This document shows positions 10,043 to 21,295 of a stretch of 64,000 nt of DNA, piece by piece (the first letter of the stretch is position 1; every line of letters starts with the position of its first letter). The notes under the pieces were generated by a model. The model was not told where the DNA came from, ran no database searches, and saw nothing but the letters and a program-made list of their open reading frames with translations. This DNA is from Aradus depressus (Eukaryota > Arthropoda > Insecta > Hemiptera > Aradidae), in NCBI GenBank assembly GCA_963662175.1, contig OY759218.1, forward strand, positions 11,958,001-12,022,000, written 5' to 3'. The translations under genes were made by a program, and so were the position numbers.

Positions 10043-11493
10043 CTAGCTGACCCGACAGATGTCGTTCTGTCAAAAGCTATTGGACCGGATTTTTTTTTTT
10101 GACCACTTGGAACCGCAGCTAGTTCCTACTTAAGAACGCCGGGCATCTTAGATAGTATGCGCCTTGCAACTCCGTGCAACCAGGTATTAAGTTCTTAGGA
10201 ACGCTGGGCTACACAGATAGTATGTAGTTAGGAATGCTGGGCACCGCAGCTAGTATGTGCCTTGCAACAGCGGATGCCCTAGGTATTTTGTGCTTAACCA
10301 CGCTGGTGATAGCTATTATTTACCGTGCAACGGTGGACCTCCTAGGTAATACATGCTTAGGAAGCCCACCATATTAAAATTAGAGCTATATCCCATCTTT
10401 AAGAAAGCTCCATGTGAGATTCATTCTGCATTAATGCACTCCCGCCCCTCCCGTTCAAAGGGTCACAGCCAATTTTTAAATATTGCTTTTGAAACTACCA
10501 TTTAGGTATATGCTTGCCCCCCCCATACCCCCCTCCCGTTGACAATTTTGAGACGTCACATATCCTTTTTTTGTTTTTGTCTTTTAAGAATACTACATGT
10601 GAAATTCCATGACATTCCGATCAGTCGTTGAAGACCTATCACTATCTTTATATGTAGGCCTACCCTCACCACCCCCCCTCCCGTCTAATCTAATATCTCT
10701 CGTTCGAATCCTATTCAATTTTTCAACAGTAAATTCATGATGTTATAATTTTCAATTATTCATACGGAATAAGGCTTATAGTCCTTCAACGACAGACATC
10801 CCAGCTAGTAACTTTTTAGGACCTCTGGGCACCATAGCTAGTACGCGCCATTCAACGGCGGAAACCACAGCTAATGAATACTTAGTCACTGGCCGTTCTA
10901 GCCAGTGTGTACTTAAGAACGCTTGTGACCACAAATGTGCGGACCCCACAGCTAGTACGTAGTTAGAAACGCTGGGCATCACAGCTAGTATGTACCTTGC
11001 AACGGCGGGCCCCGCAGCTAGTATGTAGTTAGGAACGCTGGACACCACAGCTAGTACCTATTTACTACTACTACTTGTGAAATTTCATGAGAATCCGATT
11101 TTTCAATTTGGCCTTTAAGAAAACTACATATAAACTTCCATGACAATCCGATCATCCGTTAATGACTTAGCTCTATCTTTATATTTAGGCTCCCCTTACA
11201 ACCCCCCTACCGTTCAAAATTTATGGACGGCACATAGCCTATTTTTTAACTTGGATTTTAAGAATACTACATGTGAAATTTCATGATAATCCGTCCATCG
11301 TTTAATGCGCTAGAGCAATTTTTGTGCTTAGCCCCCCCCCCCCCCCCCCCTCCAGTTAACCGCTAGGAACTCTCTTCATAAGAACCTTCCTCGGACTTCA
11401 ACGAATATTTGAAAAAAAAAATTAGCCGAATTGGTCCAGCCGTTCTCGAGTTTTGCGCTTAGCAAAATTAGCCAGTCATTTTTATTATATAGA
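10043..11493. mobile_element. Non-autonomous retroelement-like repeat with internal minisatellites
   Basis: The left edge is CTAGCTGACCCGACAGATGT and the right edge TTTTTATTATATAGAT, preceded by GTCCAGCCGTTCTCGAG. Edges of this type are widespread in arthropod RTE-like non-LTR families. Two arrays (about 10093-10370 and 10796-11060) of degenerate units contain GCTAGTATGTAGTTAGGAA and CCTTGCAACGGCGG. They alternate with ~150-bp modules carrying ATGTGAAATTTCATGA and CTATCTTTATATTTAGG plus poly-C runs (11330-11351). No long coding frame is seen. Class assignment is inference from the edges. Confidence 0.6.
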
Positions 11494-11753
11494 TTCCATA
11501 TTTACGTACGAGACAATTCGGACTGTTTTATGATCTTGTGTTAAGTTTCTTGCTCAATAATAATTGCATTTCATTCTTTGAAGTGTAGAGCCAGGTAATG
11601 TGACGATAGCTATACAAAGTATAGGGAAAGTTATGAAATAGGTAAGAAATTCGATTCAAAGTCATACATTAACCAGAATACAATTTAAATCATTATTGTG
11701 ATTTAATGCTATTCAATTTTCCCTAATATTATGTATATATATATACCTATATA

Positions 11754-12077
11754 CAGTGGCGGATCCAAGGGGGGGGGCGTTGGGGCGATCGCCCCCCCTT
11801 GAGAGATTTTGTTTTTTTAAATTTTAAGATATCATTTCTTGTCAAATTACAGATGAATAAATTAAAATTTAATATTTCGTTTTATCATATATATATATAT
11901 CAAATTTATAAAAAATAACGTAATTATAACCGTAATTATGACGAATAAAAATAAATATAACCACGAATAAAAATAACATATCAACTTATTTTATAATAAT
12001 CATCTGCTAATTCTTATTTAATTCACCTTAATCATAAGTTTCAGTAACTTAAAAAAGGTTTTCTGGATCCGCCACTG
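11754..12077. mobile_element. hAT MITE with perfect 14-bp TIRs and 8-bp TSD
   Basis: The terminal inverted repeat CAGTGGCGGATCCA is exact at both ends. The flanking duplication CCTATATA is exact (11746-11753 and 12078-12085). A G-run and a C-run (GGGGGGGGG...GCCCCCCC) lie just inside the left end. The 324-bp body is AT-rich and non-coding. CAGTGGCGGATCC ends with an 8-bp duplication fit the hAT superfamily. Confidence 0.93.
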
Positions 12078-12085
12078 CCTATATA

Positions 12086-13004
12086 ATATTACTTATTAAT
12101 ATTTAATCATATTATTATTTACCATTTATTAATCTTTTTAAGTCGTATTAATTTTTATTATCATTTTGTAACATTTATTATAACTAGGCTCAAATTCTAT
12201 GATTCACAATTATATCTGAAAATTGATATTAGTATACCGAACCAGAAGATGATGATTATATAGATTTAAATTTTAAAGGTAAAAGATATATATATATATA
12301 TTGATAGTTCTACTTAACTATTTCATGATTTAATTTCTTAACATAATTTCTTATTTATTTGTAAATTTGACGACTATACTCTGTCGGTCATCTGACCAAG
12401 AGGTTGTCTTTGGTATAAGATTTGTTATTTTCAAATTATTTGTATATATGTTGTATATTTATAAATAAATAAAGACTTAATAATAATAATAATAATATTT
12501 ATTAAGTCATACACATTACAACACTTCCTTTTACAAACGACATAACAAATTAATATAAAAATAATAATATTTTAATAATTATTATATCTCTGATGACTCC
12601 AGTATATAAATTTTATACATGTATATTTTCCATTATAATTGTGTGGAGAGTGGTAACGTTAAAGTATGTAATTTCTTCAACTGGTGTTCTGGATTGGAGT
12701 CCTGGCGCCACCCACCCACAGAGGCTTCACATAAATACGTGCTGAGAACAGGTTCATTCCTACTATCCAGCCTCATTTATCCGGAAATTCAGTTATCCGA
12801 TCATCTACTTGTTTTCTTATTTGACCAGCTATAAGGTTAGTTGAGTGTTGGACAATCGCTTTTTTTTATAATGCATATTTAAAATCGTGTAAGTAAATTT
12901 ATTGACAATTATGGATAATAGCACAAAGTACAATAATAAATGGCAATATGTACAATAATAATTAAATATAAGAAGAAAAAAAGTATTAACTAAAAAAAAA
13001 CTTC
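12086..13004. other. Unassigned AT-rich sequence
   Basis: A (TAA)n-type run lies at 12477-12500. The open frame at 12619-12834 shows no recognisable domain and codon use like its surroundings. I see no repeat shared with other parts of the window. Confidence 0.4.
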
Positions 13005-13900
13005 CCTTTGACCGATTTGTTGAAAACTTATGAGTGCTGTCCTTATGGGATTCAGGTTATAAATATTAAATTATTAAAATGAGTCAATTTGGCTGAAAAT
13101 TAATAGATGAATTCACGAGGGAAGGTACTGGCTAGTGCCGGCACTCCCTAAGTAATAGCTACTTGAATAATTGCTAACAGGTCTCCCGCCTTAGCCTTCG
13201 GGGAGGGTTATCGGGAAGAAAATGGCGCATTAATAAATAGACAAATAATTCAGGGTGCCTGGTATGTAATTAAATTGTAAATAAAAAAGTCGTCGGTGAT
13301 CCACCGGCAAGGATTAATCAACTATGTTTTCGCTCAGCCTCCAAAAACAATCCTATTTTTGGGCTACAAATCCATAGTTGTCTTGTATAGAGACCTGAGT
13401 CCTCATAGAAAATTTTTTGTCGAAAAATTCATTACATGGGCAGTTATTAGGGTTTTGGGTTGAGGTCCACCTCTGATCCCGCCTCCCCATTGACTGATTT
13501 GGCTGAAAATCGATAGGTGTTGTCCTTATAGGATTTTGAGCGATGCATTCATTCTATCGGCAGTTATTCGAGTTTTTATGATAAGCCTCTTCCCTAATCC
13601 TCCCTTTCTCTTTGGTCGATTTGGCTGAAAAACAATAGGTGTCGTCATTAGAGAATTTTGGATTCACATATAAAATTCGTGTCGATACTTGTATATTCAT
13701 TCTATCGGGAGTTATCGTGTTCACAGACACATACAGATTTTTTTTTTCAAGTAAGTCTGAACTGTGAAGTAAAAGTCTGTGTGTGTGTGTGAACCCGATA
13801 ATGAATGTAACGACACGAATCTTTATATGTGTATCCAGAACCCCATTAAGAAGATACATAACCAATTTTTCGATTGAACTAGTTTTCGTCTAAAGCAAGC
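13005..13900 (+). mobile_element. Family A copies: forward copy meeting a reverse fragment
   Basis: Forward sequence from 13286 (GTCGTCGGTGATCCACCGGC) carries three internal modules and ends at the CGGGAGTTATCGTGTTCACA module at 13710-13750. A reverse-oriented fragment follows (13760-13860, GTCTGTGTGTGTGTGTGAAC then ATGAATGTAACGACACG). A partial module at 13005-13110 lies upstream. The 103-codon minus frame here is repeat sequence. Confidence 0.75.
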
Positions 13901-13979
13901 GAACGTCTAAAAAATTGGTTTCGGCAATGGCATCGACAACATTTATTCGAAGAGATTATTGATTAAGTCTTAACTACTT

Positions 13980-14460
13980 GGTAGAATATATCAATCCTTG
14001 GAAGCTAAGAATCAACATGGATGTCATAGGTTATGATATTTAAAAATGGAGGTAGATTGGCAAAGAGAGAGAAATGGTTTTTCCAAAAACTAATGGATTA
14101 CAACTGTGAGCCATTATAAATATCTGGGTGATACGCTCACTCCCAGACTGTCCTTCCATAGGCATCTAAAATATAAAACTGACAAAGCTAAAGTTGGGCT
14201 CAACACTTTGTGGAAGCAGATAATTAATAATAATAATATTAGAAATCTAAATTAAGAGTATTTAACACAGTGAGCCGCTCAATAGCTTGTTATGGAGTAC
14301 AGGTCTGGGGGGGTGTGTATCACGAAGATACTGAAAAACTGTTTAGATTTTTTATCAAAAAGATGTTTAGACTGCCGATGTACGTACCTTCCTGCTTTAT
14401 ATACAGAGAAATTACATACCCTAAAGCTACATTATAACTATATCGTGTGTTCAATATGTT
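13980..14460 (+). pseudogene. LINE reverse transcriptase, C-terminal remnant
   Basis: Frames with stops and shifts read WKLRINMDV, then YKYLGDTLTPRLSFHRHL-KYKTDKAKVGLNTLWKQI, then SRSIACYGVQVWGG and KLFRFFIKKMFRLP. This order (W.L.IN..K, YLG..L.....F..H, a thumb helix and an A..Y...VWG motif) is the end of a non-LTR reverse transcriptase. The catalytic YADD motif is not included, so the copy is 5'-truncated and dead. Confidence 0.75.
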
Positions 14461-14514
14461 GGATTTAAAAATTTTCCGAGGAAACCGCCGAAGGAAAATA
14501 TGGGGTCAGACAGG

Positions 14515-14705
14515 GGGCTCAACTCAAAAACCCCAATAACTGCCGATGTAATGAAAATATCGACACAAAATTTAGTATGATTCATAAGTCAACTAATAAT
14601 ATTTAGTTCAAAGGGTCGATTATTTTTGGAGAGAGAGCAACAACTTAATTATTTCGTTCTGGGGAAGTACATTGCTGGTGATTGGACGACTTTTTAGTAG
14701 TTACT
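14515..14705 (-). mobile_element. Family A fragment
   Basis: The reverse orientation reads CTCAACTCAAAAACCCCAAT, AACTGCCGATGTAATG, then GTTCTGGGGAAGTACATTGC and GGTGATTGGACGACTTTTT. Confidence 0.75.
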
Positions 14706-15146
14706 TGAACATTTTTTGACATATACGATAATGTTCTGGGATATCTGATTTGACCATGTGGTTTGGACCTCTCTGCCCTTAAAGATCCTGTGTATATGAC
14801 ACGATAATATCTTTACATCTCCAGCTCTCTGCCATCTTGAAATAAAATGGCGACGATATATATTTATTTTTATTCAGAGCCCAGTTTTTTGTAGTTGTTT
14901 CGGATGTTTGGTTTGAGTTATGTGAGGGGTGGTCTTTCAGTTTATTATATAATTGAATGTCGGATGAGAGGAATGCTGAAGAGATCTGTGGGTGGCCGCT
15001 GGAAGACAAGAGTTGGTCAATGTTCCAGGAACTTTCAGAACACAGTCCCGACAATATCATACATTCAAGTTCATTATAAACAAATAAATCATTTTTATAT
15101 TATTATTTAACTAGCTGGTTAGTAATATAGTTAGAACAACGAGGTC
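14706..15146. other. Unassigned
   Basis: No feature is recognised. Two overlapping open frames on opposite strands (about 14779-15110) have no domain that I know and overlap each other, so neither is called. Confidence 0.4.
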
Positions 15147-15240
15147 ATATCACCTACTACCGGAGTGCTCTTTCATCGTGAACATGAGCCCGACTCAAGT
15201 GTGGGAGTCCTAAATTTAGCCTACCTAAGTTTATTCACGT
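15147..15240 (-). mobile_element. SINE 3' fragment
   Basis: ACGAGGTCATATCACCTACT and CTCAAGTGTGGGAGTCCTAA match the 3' half of the tRNA-derived SINE. It abuts an oppositely oriented SINE copy, making an inverted pair. Confidence 0.8.
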
Positions 15241-15241
15241 A

Positions 15242-15502
15242 ATGTATATGCTAGACTACTGAGATCAAGATCGCGGGTTCGAAACACGGCCGAGGCCGTT
15301 AGTTTTTTCATCTGGGAGGTGAAAAAACCTTGAACCTTGGACGTTAAGCGATATAATAGCGTTACGATGTCAGGTACTCGTTCAAAGCCCTGAATAAACA
15401 TTTAGGACTGCCTCTGTAGAGTCGGGCTCATGTCTACCAGAGCAACGAAGAGCACTCTGGTAGTAGGCGATATGACCACGTAGTTAAAGTCATAATAACT
15501 AA
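15242..15502 (+). mobile_element. tRNA-derived SINE, 5'-truncated
   Basis: The B box is intact (GCGGGTTCGAAACACGGCC), but the A-box half is decayed (TATGCTAGACTACTGAG). The body follows (GATGTCAGGTACTCGTTCAA) and the 3' end is CTGGTAGTAGGCGATATGAC ... ATAATAACTAA. Confidence 0.85.
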
Positions 15503-15564
15503 TTATAGTAAGTATCAATATTTAGGGTGGCCCAAGTTCAATGCATATTTTCACCCAGACGGTT

Positions 15565-15911
15565 GCAGTCGACAGCTATATGAAGTACGTAGTCGGTCAG
15601 AAATTCGATGTTGCGTTATCACCGGAATTTCATGTTTTCCGACCCCTTGCTTCCAAGAATGAAAAGTCGTCGGTGAATCACCGGTTTTGTACTTCCCCAG
15701 CACGAATTAATCAATTACTTTTTCGCTCTCCCCTCGAATGCCAATCGATTATTTGGTTTTAAATTTTGTATCGATATCTTCACGTTAGGATATTTGTCTC
15801 GAGCCACCCTTCTCTAGTCTTCCCCTTCCCTTCAACCGATTTCGCGGATAATTAATAGGTGCCATCTTTATGGGATTTTGAATTCAAATATAGAATTTCA
15901 TGTCGATATAT
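15565..15911 (+). mobile_element. Family A copy with left TIR, interrupted by family B
   Basis: The left terminal repeat remnant (GGTCAGAAATTCGATGTTG, GGAATTTCATGTTTTCCGAC) leads into GTCGTCGGTGAATCACCGG, TACTTCCCCAGCACGAATTA and one internal module. It is cut at ATTTCATGTCGATATA by the family B element. Confidence 0.8.
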
Positions 15912-16211
15912 TGATGGAGAAAAATATATTCTTGCGGCACAAATAATATTCTTGTGGCAAGCAAAAATGTTCTTGTGGCAAAAAAGTTTTATCCTGTATT
16001 TTGTGTCGGTGAAAGGGAATAGTAGTCACCAATGGGTGATAGGGAATAGTAGACACCAGTCGGTGATAGCGTATAGTAGACACCACCAGGATGATTCTCT
16101 CGATGAGAATATAGTTTTACTACCCAAGCTATACAGAGTATGAGGAATGTTTTTTATATTTAATTCTGCAAGAAGATATCTTCTTGCCGCAAGAATATAG
16201 TTTTCTCCGTG
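15912..16211. mobile_element. Family B element
   Basis: The ends are TGGAGAAAAATATATTCTTG and ATATAGTTTTCTCCGTG, inverted repeats of each other. Next inside are variants of TTCTTG(C/T)GGCAAG. The centre holds a minisatellite of ~27-bp units (GTGATAGGGAATAGTAGACA-type, three copies). Related copies are at 43604-43875 and 56526-56847. It has no protein-coding capacity. Confidence 0.75.
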
Positions 16212-16372
16212 TACATATAATTGTATATGTGTGACTCGAACTCTGTAAGGACAACATCTATTGATTTTCAGCCGAATCTGCCAAAGAGAAGGGGAGATTA
16301 GGAGAGAGGATTAACTCAAAAGCGCTAATAACTGCTGTTGTAATGAATGTATTGACACAAAATTTCATGTTT
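16212..16372 (-). mobile_element. Family A fragment
   Basis: The reverse orientation reads AAGGACAACATCTATTGATT, CAGCCGAATC, then TAACTGCTGTTGTAATGAAT and ACACAAAATTTCATG. It is truncated by the Jockey-like 3' end next to it. Confidence 0.75.
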
Positions 16373-16736
16373 TTTTTAAATTTTTTTATTTACGAATAGC
16401 TATTTACAACTATATACAAATAAATACAACAAACAAATGTGCTAATAAAGAGATAATGGCAATGTAAAAATGTCATGAGGAGAGAAATCACCCAGTGGTG
16501 ACACTCTCTAGTCACTGTTTTTCTCTCGTTTATAGCTAATCACTGTCACTGTCATTGCTTCTGCTCAGGAGGTCTCTAGGCCATTGACGCTTAAGCCGTC
16601 GTTGGGGAAGTATGGCAGAATGGAGGGCACGGACCAGAGGATTATTGTGGGAACTAAGAAGGGAAAATAATTTTTTATATTTGGATTTAGCGACTTCAGC
16701 GATGAAAGGTACGTTAAGGTCAGTGTGGAGGGTTTT
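16373..16736 (-). mobile_element. Jockey-like LINE, 3' end (5'-truncated)
   Basis: On the minus strand it encodes the end of the reverse transcriptase ORF (the LNVPFI, RLKRQWPRDLL-type tail and Ser/Asp repeats). A short 3' UTR and an A-rich tail follow, seen as the T-rich run at 16373-16392. It is nearly identical to 62270-62700 (+) and 58556-58968 (-), so this family was active recently. Confidence 0.85.
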
Positions 16737-16740
16737 GTCA

Positions 16741-17060
16741 CTTCCTCAGCTTTACTTTATGTCATCATCTTCATCATCATCACAGGCGCTACAGCCCGTC
16801 AAGAGCCTTGGCCTCCTCCAGGAAATGTCCCCATGCAGCTCTGTCCTGGGCCAGTCTCCACCAGCCACCACACCAAACCGTCTTGCATCTCTGTTCACGG
16901 TCTCCAGCCATCTTCTTCTGGGTCGTCCCACTCTTCTCCTACACTCCGGTGTCACATTCACGAGTTTCCTGGGTATAAGGTCCTCTTCCATCCGTCTTAC
17001 GTGTCCAGCCCAATGGAGTCTGGCAACTCTGCTGGGTAAGACTCCTCCCCGAGTAAGACT
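16741..17060 (-). pseudogene. LINE ORF2 C-terminus (RTE/BovB- or CR1-like tail)
   Basis: The minus frame reads ARLHWAGHVRRMEEDLIPRK, then RRRVGRPRRRWLE and VVAGGDWPRTEL. 'L.W.GHV.RM....P++' followed by 'R.GRP..RW.D' is the standard C-terminal signature of many non-LTR ORF2 proteins. The 3' end is an ATGATGATGA-type simple repeat (16758-16780), not poly-A. The related element at 27715-28735 has the same tail. Apparent frames on the + strand here are antisense shadows. Confidence 0.8.
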
Positions 17061-17900
17061 CCTATTTAGAGAAGATTGGAAGGGCAATGGAACCAGAGTT
17101 ACACCTCAAGATATCTCGGTGAGTTGTAGAGATGATTCTAGAATGAATAATCGCTCAGAAGCCGGAATCTATCCCCCAGAAGAAAGAATACCGTCAGGTG
17201 AACCCGCTTCGGTCTTTCAATGAGAAGTCACAACTATACTAAGGTGTATGCAAGGGAGTCGGTTACTGATTCCAACAACAACCAAGCAGCCTTACATGCT
17301 TTAACATCATTCGAAATAAACTCAAGACTGGTCAAGGAGTGTGCAGACTCACTCAATGAATGAGCGCGTGAAAAAAAAAACGATTCCTCTGAGTCCCAGG
17401 ACATAGAGCAGTAGAAGGAAGTGAATAAGTTTGTCTGGCTCGTGCATCAACGGAAGAGGACCTTATTTGACCCGGCACCATAATAGTGATCAGGAAAGCT
17501 CATGGCAAAACAATTCTGAAAAAATGGCCATTGCGGAAAAGAAACTATTCTTGGCGCGAACAACCGGGTCGTCGACAGTCAAAAGAGTTGTTTAGAGGAC
17601 CGGAAAACGAAAGAAGAACAATTCTTCTTGAACATTGAGAAATGTGATCGGGTAAATAATAGGACACCACTCGGTAAGAAAAGATCTCTTTAAAATGGGT
17701 CTTGTTCCGGATCCTTTCTGCAGAAGATGTGAAGTGATGAAGGAAACCACGCTTCACATCCTGGGCGAATTTGAAGATTACTCAAATATCGAATTAACAA
17801 TTTTTGATGAGGAATTCCTCAACCCCAACAGAGCTTCGAAGGGTTAAAGAAGTAGGAGAGTAGGTAGTTACATACTAGCTAGGGGCTGTTATATGGGCCT
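17061..17900 (+). pseudogene. LINE RNase H / zinc-knuckle C-terminus, multiply broken
   Basis: Across several frames the + strand reads SRMNNRSEAGIYPPEE, EVTTILRCMQ-like sequence, ALTSFEINSRLVKECADSLN, then PGHRAVEGNE-like sequence, and finally DPFCRRCEVMKETTLHILGE. This is an RNase H fold (D...AG.., E..AI, DS.AA, VPGH...GNE.AD) followed by a C-x2-C...H zinc-knuckle, as in R1/I-type LINE polyproteins. Stops and frameshifts show it is dead. Confidence 0.65.
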
Positions 17901-17949
17901 TCCGGCTTTATGTAACATGGGTACAAAACTCACCCCTTCAATCAATCAT

Positions 17950-18035
17950 TCAAGACTCCTATTAATTTTCAATTGGTTTTATTCGCGCTGAGGAAGTCCA
18001 TTGACGGTGATTCACGGACGACTTTCTTTCTAGCG
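17950..18035 (-). mobile_element. Family A fragment
   Basis: CTATTAATTTTCAATTGG, then GCTGAGGAAGTCCATTGACG and GGTGATTCACGGACGACTTT. It is joined directly to the LINE remnant. Confidence 0.65.
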
Positions 18036-18889
18036 GTTTCAAACTTGTTTCAATTTTGTGAATCAAAAATCTAACTGTGACATTCTCCATGGGGCTAATT
18101 TGAAGAGATGTCACGGGTGAGTGAGGAGGGTTAAGGGGAGGAAATGGGAGAGTGGCTGAGGTCGGAAGTGCGGAGTTGCAACTGTCTGGGGTCCAAATGG
18201 GGCTCTTTGTCTAACTAAACCAAGATCCGGGAGGGAATATCACACCGAAGAACCGGGTATCCGTCTAATCATAGCCTATAACTGAGTCCCAGGAATATTG
18301 GGGGTTATATTGGCTGTCGTTATCCTGAATCCATTTATTTGCTATCCAATTATATTTAGAATTCACTATTTCTACCGACATCCGTGGTGTTCAAATCACG
18401 GACGCCACCGAAGTAGAACAATGAGAGACTTTTAGAAAAAAATCACATCAGAGTTGGGGACCTGCTATCAGGGTCTGCAAGGACTTAGAACACTCTCTGC
18501 TTCGTTGTGACAGTCTGGGGAGCCAAAGTGCTTCTTTGTCTAAATCAGTTTTTCTGAATTAGGGACGCTTATTGATATGCGATATATCAATAATATCGAT
18601 GTTGTTGTATCGATATTTTTGAATAAGTAGCAGAAGCATTCTCTGCCCTAAATAAGGATAGTGCCAAGTCCGTAATTGTGGCCATTGAAGAAAACGTCTT
18701 GTAGGAAACCTGCAGTATTTGTTATCACATTACACAGACAAATTCTGCTATTGGAAAGGAGTCTTATACCATTGTCAAGGCCCTTAAGTATTGATGAAAT
18801 TTTTTTGTCGGTAACCATTTCCGACTAGTGAGGAACCAATGCATAACTTCTATGTTCCATACTCATCATAAATGCAAAATAATAAGATA
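18036..18889. other. Unassigned, with an internal imperfect duplication
   Basis: Near 18180-18225 and 18507-18550 related segments occur (CTGTCTGGGGTCCAAATGG / CAGTCTGGGGAGCCAAAGTG, each followed by CTTTGTCTAA). This suggests an old ~330-bp duplication. No coding frame is recognised. Confidence 0.4.
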
Positions 18890-19625
18890 GCGATTATAAT
18901 TAGCTGGCCGTAAGTACGGCATTGACCGTCTGGAACGGGCAATGCGGTGGCCGATACTCTTTCCAGAGAATGTTCTGCGGCAAAGACCATGGATCTTTTC
19001 GGGATAAAAGGGGGGGGGGGGGGGGGGGGCGCTCGTTGGCTGTAGTGGGGCGCCGGGGACGACTGCAGGGTCACAGTGCTTTCTCCTTTCCGGCTTCCGT
19101 CACCAGCTGCCGCAGGTCGAGTCCCAGGTACGATCCTGCCCCGCGTATCAATCACATGCTCTGCAGTCTCGACTCCGCCGCACGAACATTTCGAGTTGTT
19201 CTTCCTCTTAAAGAAGAATAGCTTGGAGTTGGCCAGCCACGCTGTTTCTAACGCAGTAGAATTCCTGGAGAGCTACTAGTACTGGAACGTTCTCCGTTGA
19301 CGCACCTCTACGATCCTGCTCCTATTCATGTTGTGCTGCCACGAACGGAAGAAGGTTAAGAGGGATAAGAAGATTAAGAAGCCCCTGCGCATCCTATTCG
19401 CCATAATCAGTGCGTGAGGCCAACGACTCGAACGCACGGATGTTTGACGGGCAGGTCTCGCTGTCCGCCTGATGCGCGACGCGGGAACCCCGTGTGCTGC
19501 AGTTACCAGAACCCCCTGTCGTGCTCTTCCTCCGAACACCTCGCGCACAACTTGGATCGGTTCCACATCTTTTCGACGTGGCCAAAAACCTGCGCATGCG
19601 CCCAATGTCACAAGTAATCTTTCCA
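18890..19625 (-). pseudogene. GC-rich retroelement remnant (RNase H-type LINE tail)
   Basis: This block is much GC-richer than its neighbours. On the minus strand one frame reads ALETAWLANSKLFFFKRKNN then SKCSCGGVETAEHVIDTRG, resembling the C-x-C...H zinc-knuckle tail of LINE polyproteins. The rest is shifted among frames. A G-run of about 20 occurs at 19010-19029. Base composition unlike the surroundings supports a distinct insertion, but the element type is tentative. Confidence 0.4.
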
Positions 19626-20004
19626 TATTTTGAAGGAAGTTGTTTTCTAATTAATCTTTGAAATCTTTACAAAAATCAATCAAATCAATCAATAAAAAGC
19701 ACGATCAACTTCATTATAACTGACAGTCTTGTTCGAATGCACAAAACTCACTAGAAACGGATCAAATCAACAACTATTACAGAGATCCATACCCTACACT
19801 GACTCGGGCCATCTTACATCCATCTATCTCCGGTCTAACCCTCAACTCTTTCTATACCTGGGTCCTCTCTTCGTCCCATGGATGAACTAAGGGAGAGTGA
19901 GGGAGGGACTTCAGACAACTCAGAATCAAGGCTGTCTCCCCGAGGGGGGCTACGAGAGGTTTCCAAATAACTGAGAGTCAAAAAATGTTGATCATAAATG
20001 TATA
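19626..20004. other. Unassigned
   Basis: No gene or shared repeat is seen. A CAATCAAATCAATCAAT run lies near 19677-19693. Confidence 0.4.
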
Positions 20005-20374
20005 TATTAGTAAGTGTCGTCCTTATGGGGTTTTGAATTCACATACGAAATTTTTTGTAGATATATTCATTACAACGGCAGTTATTAGAGTTTCCGAGTT
20101 AAGCCTCCCCCCTAATCCCTCCTCTCTTTTAGTGGACTTGGCTGAAAAGGAATAGGTGACGTGGTTAGAGGGTTCTGGATTTACATATAAAATTTCGTGT
20201 CGATACATTCATTCTATCTGGAGTTATCGTGTACAAACACAAAGACAGCATTTTTTTTTTCATATTTGGAATCTAGATGTCGGAAAACATGAAATTCCGT
20301 TGAAAACTACTCATCGAATTTTCAACCGATTACATAACTTCCCCTATACTTCGAATAGCTGAGGAAGTAAAATA
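20005..20374 (+). mobile_element. Family A copy with right TIR
   Basis: Two modules (AAGTGTCGTCCTTATGGGG; GAATAGGTGACGTGG) are followed by GTTATCGTGTACAAACACA. The complete right terminal repeat comes next: CATATTTGGAATCTAG, GGAAAACATGAAATTCCGTT, CCGATTACATAACTTCCCC, TAGCTGAGGAAGTAAA. The left half is lost. Confidence 0.85.
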
Positions 20375-21189
20375 TATTTATTAATTCAGTGCGTCTCAAT
20401 CTCTGTCCAGAATACGCAAGGGATTATTGTGAAAAAACAACACACAGATAAACACCAGGCGCCACGTAAAACTGAATGGGGGTGGGTAGCCCTCATCCTC
20501 AGACAAACACTAACTGGAAAATTGAGGAATTTTAATGAAACGAAATTGATGTATGTGTGTGTGATACACACAAACGCCATCCGGACACATCAATTTTCTC
20601 TTAAAAAAAAAAATGATAATTTTAAAAAATACGAGCCTCATCAAATCATCAACAAAATTATGTTTATTCTTGTAAATAATGTTATATATATTTTTTAAAC
20701 CTGCCTGTATATGTAAGCGACTTTTATGTGTGGCAGTGGGATGTTGTGGTTCCAAGTCTCTACTCTTGGAGAATATATATATTTTTTTTCAAATAATCGT
20801 CTTGTGGGAGCCGCTTCCATAAGGACTTTAGTGTCTATAAACGTTTGTTTTTATAACCTGTCCTTCCAAGCCAGCTTCCAGCCCAGTTTACACAACATTC
20901 TTATAACTTAACTCTACTTTTATTATTATTATTTTTTTATTTTTAATTATTATAAATTCCCCCTCTATATAGTTAATATCACAGAAATGATTCAAGGGCT
21001 TAAAAGTTAAGTCCTTTCCGTTAAATCCTCTTTTTTTTGCCCGATTTGGCTAAACATCAATAGATGACTTACTTAGACTTCTCAATCTAGGAATAAAATT
21101 TGAATACAATTTCTTTATTGGCCCTCAAGAAATAGGTACGTACATCTTTTAGCCAAAGGGTTCTGCCTGATATATACAATTTCGAATAT
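20375..21189. other. Unassigned AT-rich sequence
   Basis: Overlapping short frames on both strands (20386-20755) show no domain. A small family A scrap lies at 21030-21080 (TTGGCTAAACATCAATAGAT). Confidence 0.4.
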
Positions 21190-21295
21190 ATAAAATGGGG
21201 TCAGTGAATCAACGGCAGTTTACTTCCCCAGACCAATTAATCAACTAAGTCCCCCCAAGCCAATCGACTTTACGTGCTAAAAACCGATAGTTGAC

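Noticed and set aside
13554..13865. A 103-residue minus-strand gene
   Set aside because: Entirely family A repeat sequence.
16612..17223. A 203-residue + strand gene
   Set aside because: It runs through an antisense Jockey 3' end, an antisense LINE tail and the start of another LINE; the real coding direction of the first two is minus.
18850..19221. Two overlapping ~100-residue genes on opposite strands
   Set aside because: Both cross the 20-base G-run, which creates poly-Gly or poly-Pro; only short retroelement-like motifs on the minus strand are recognisable.
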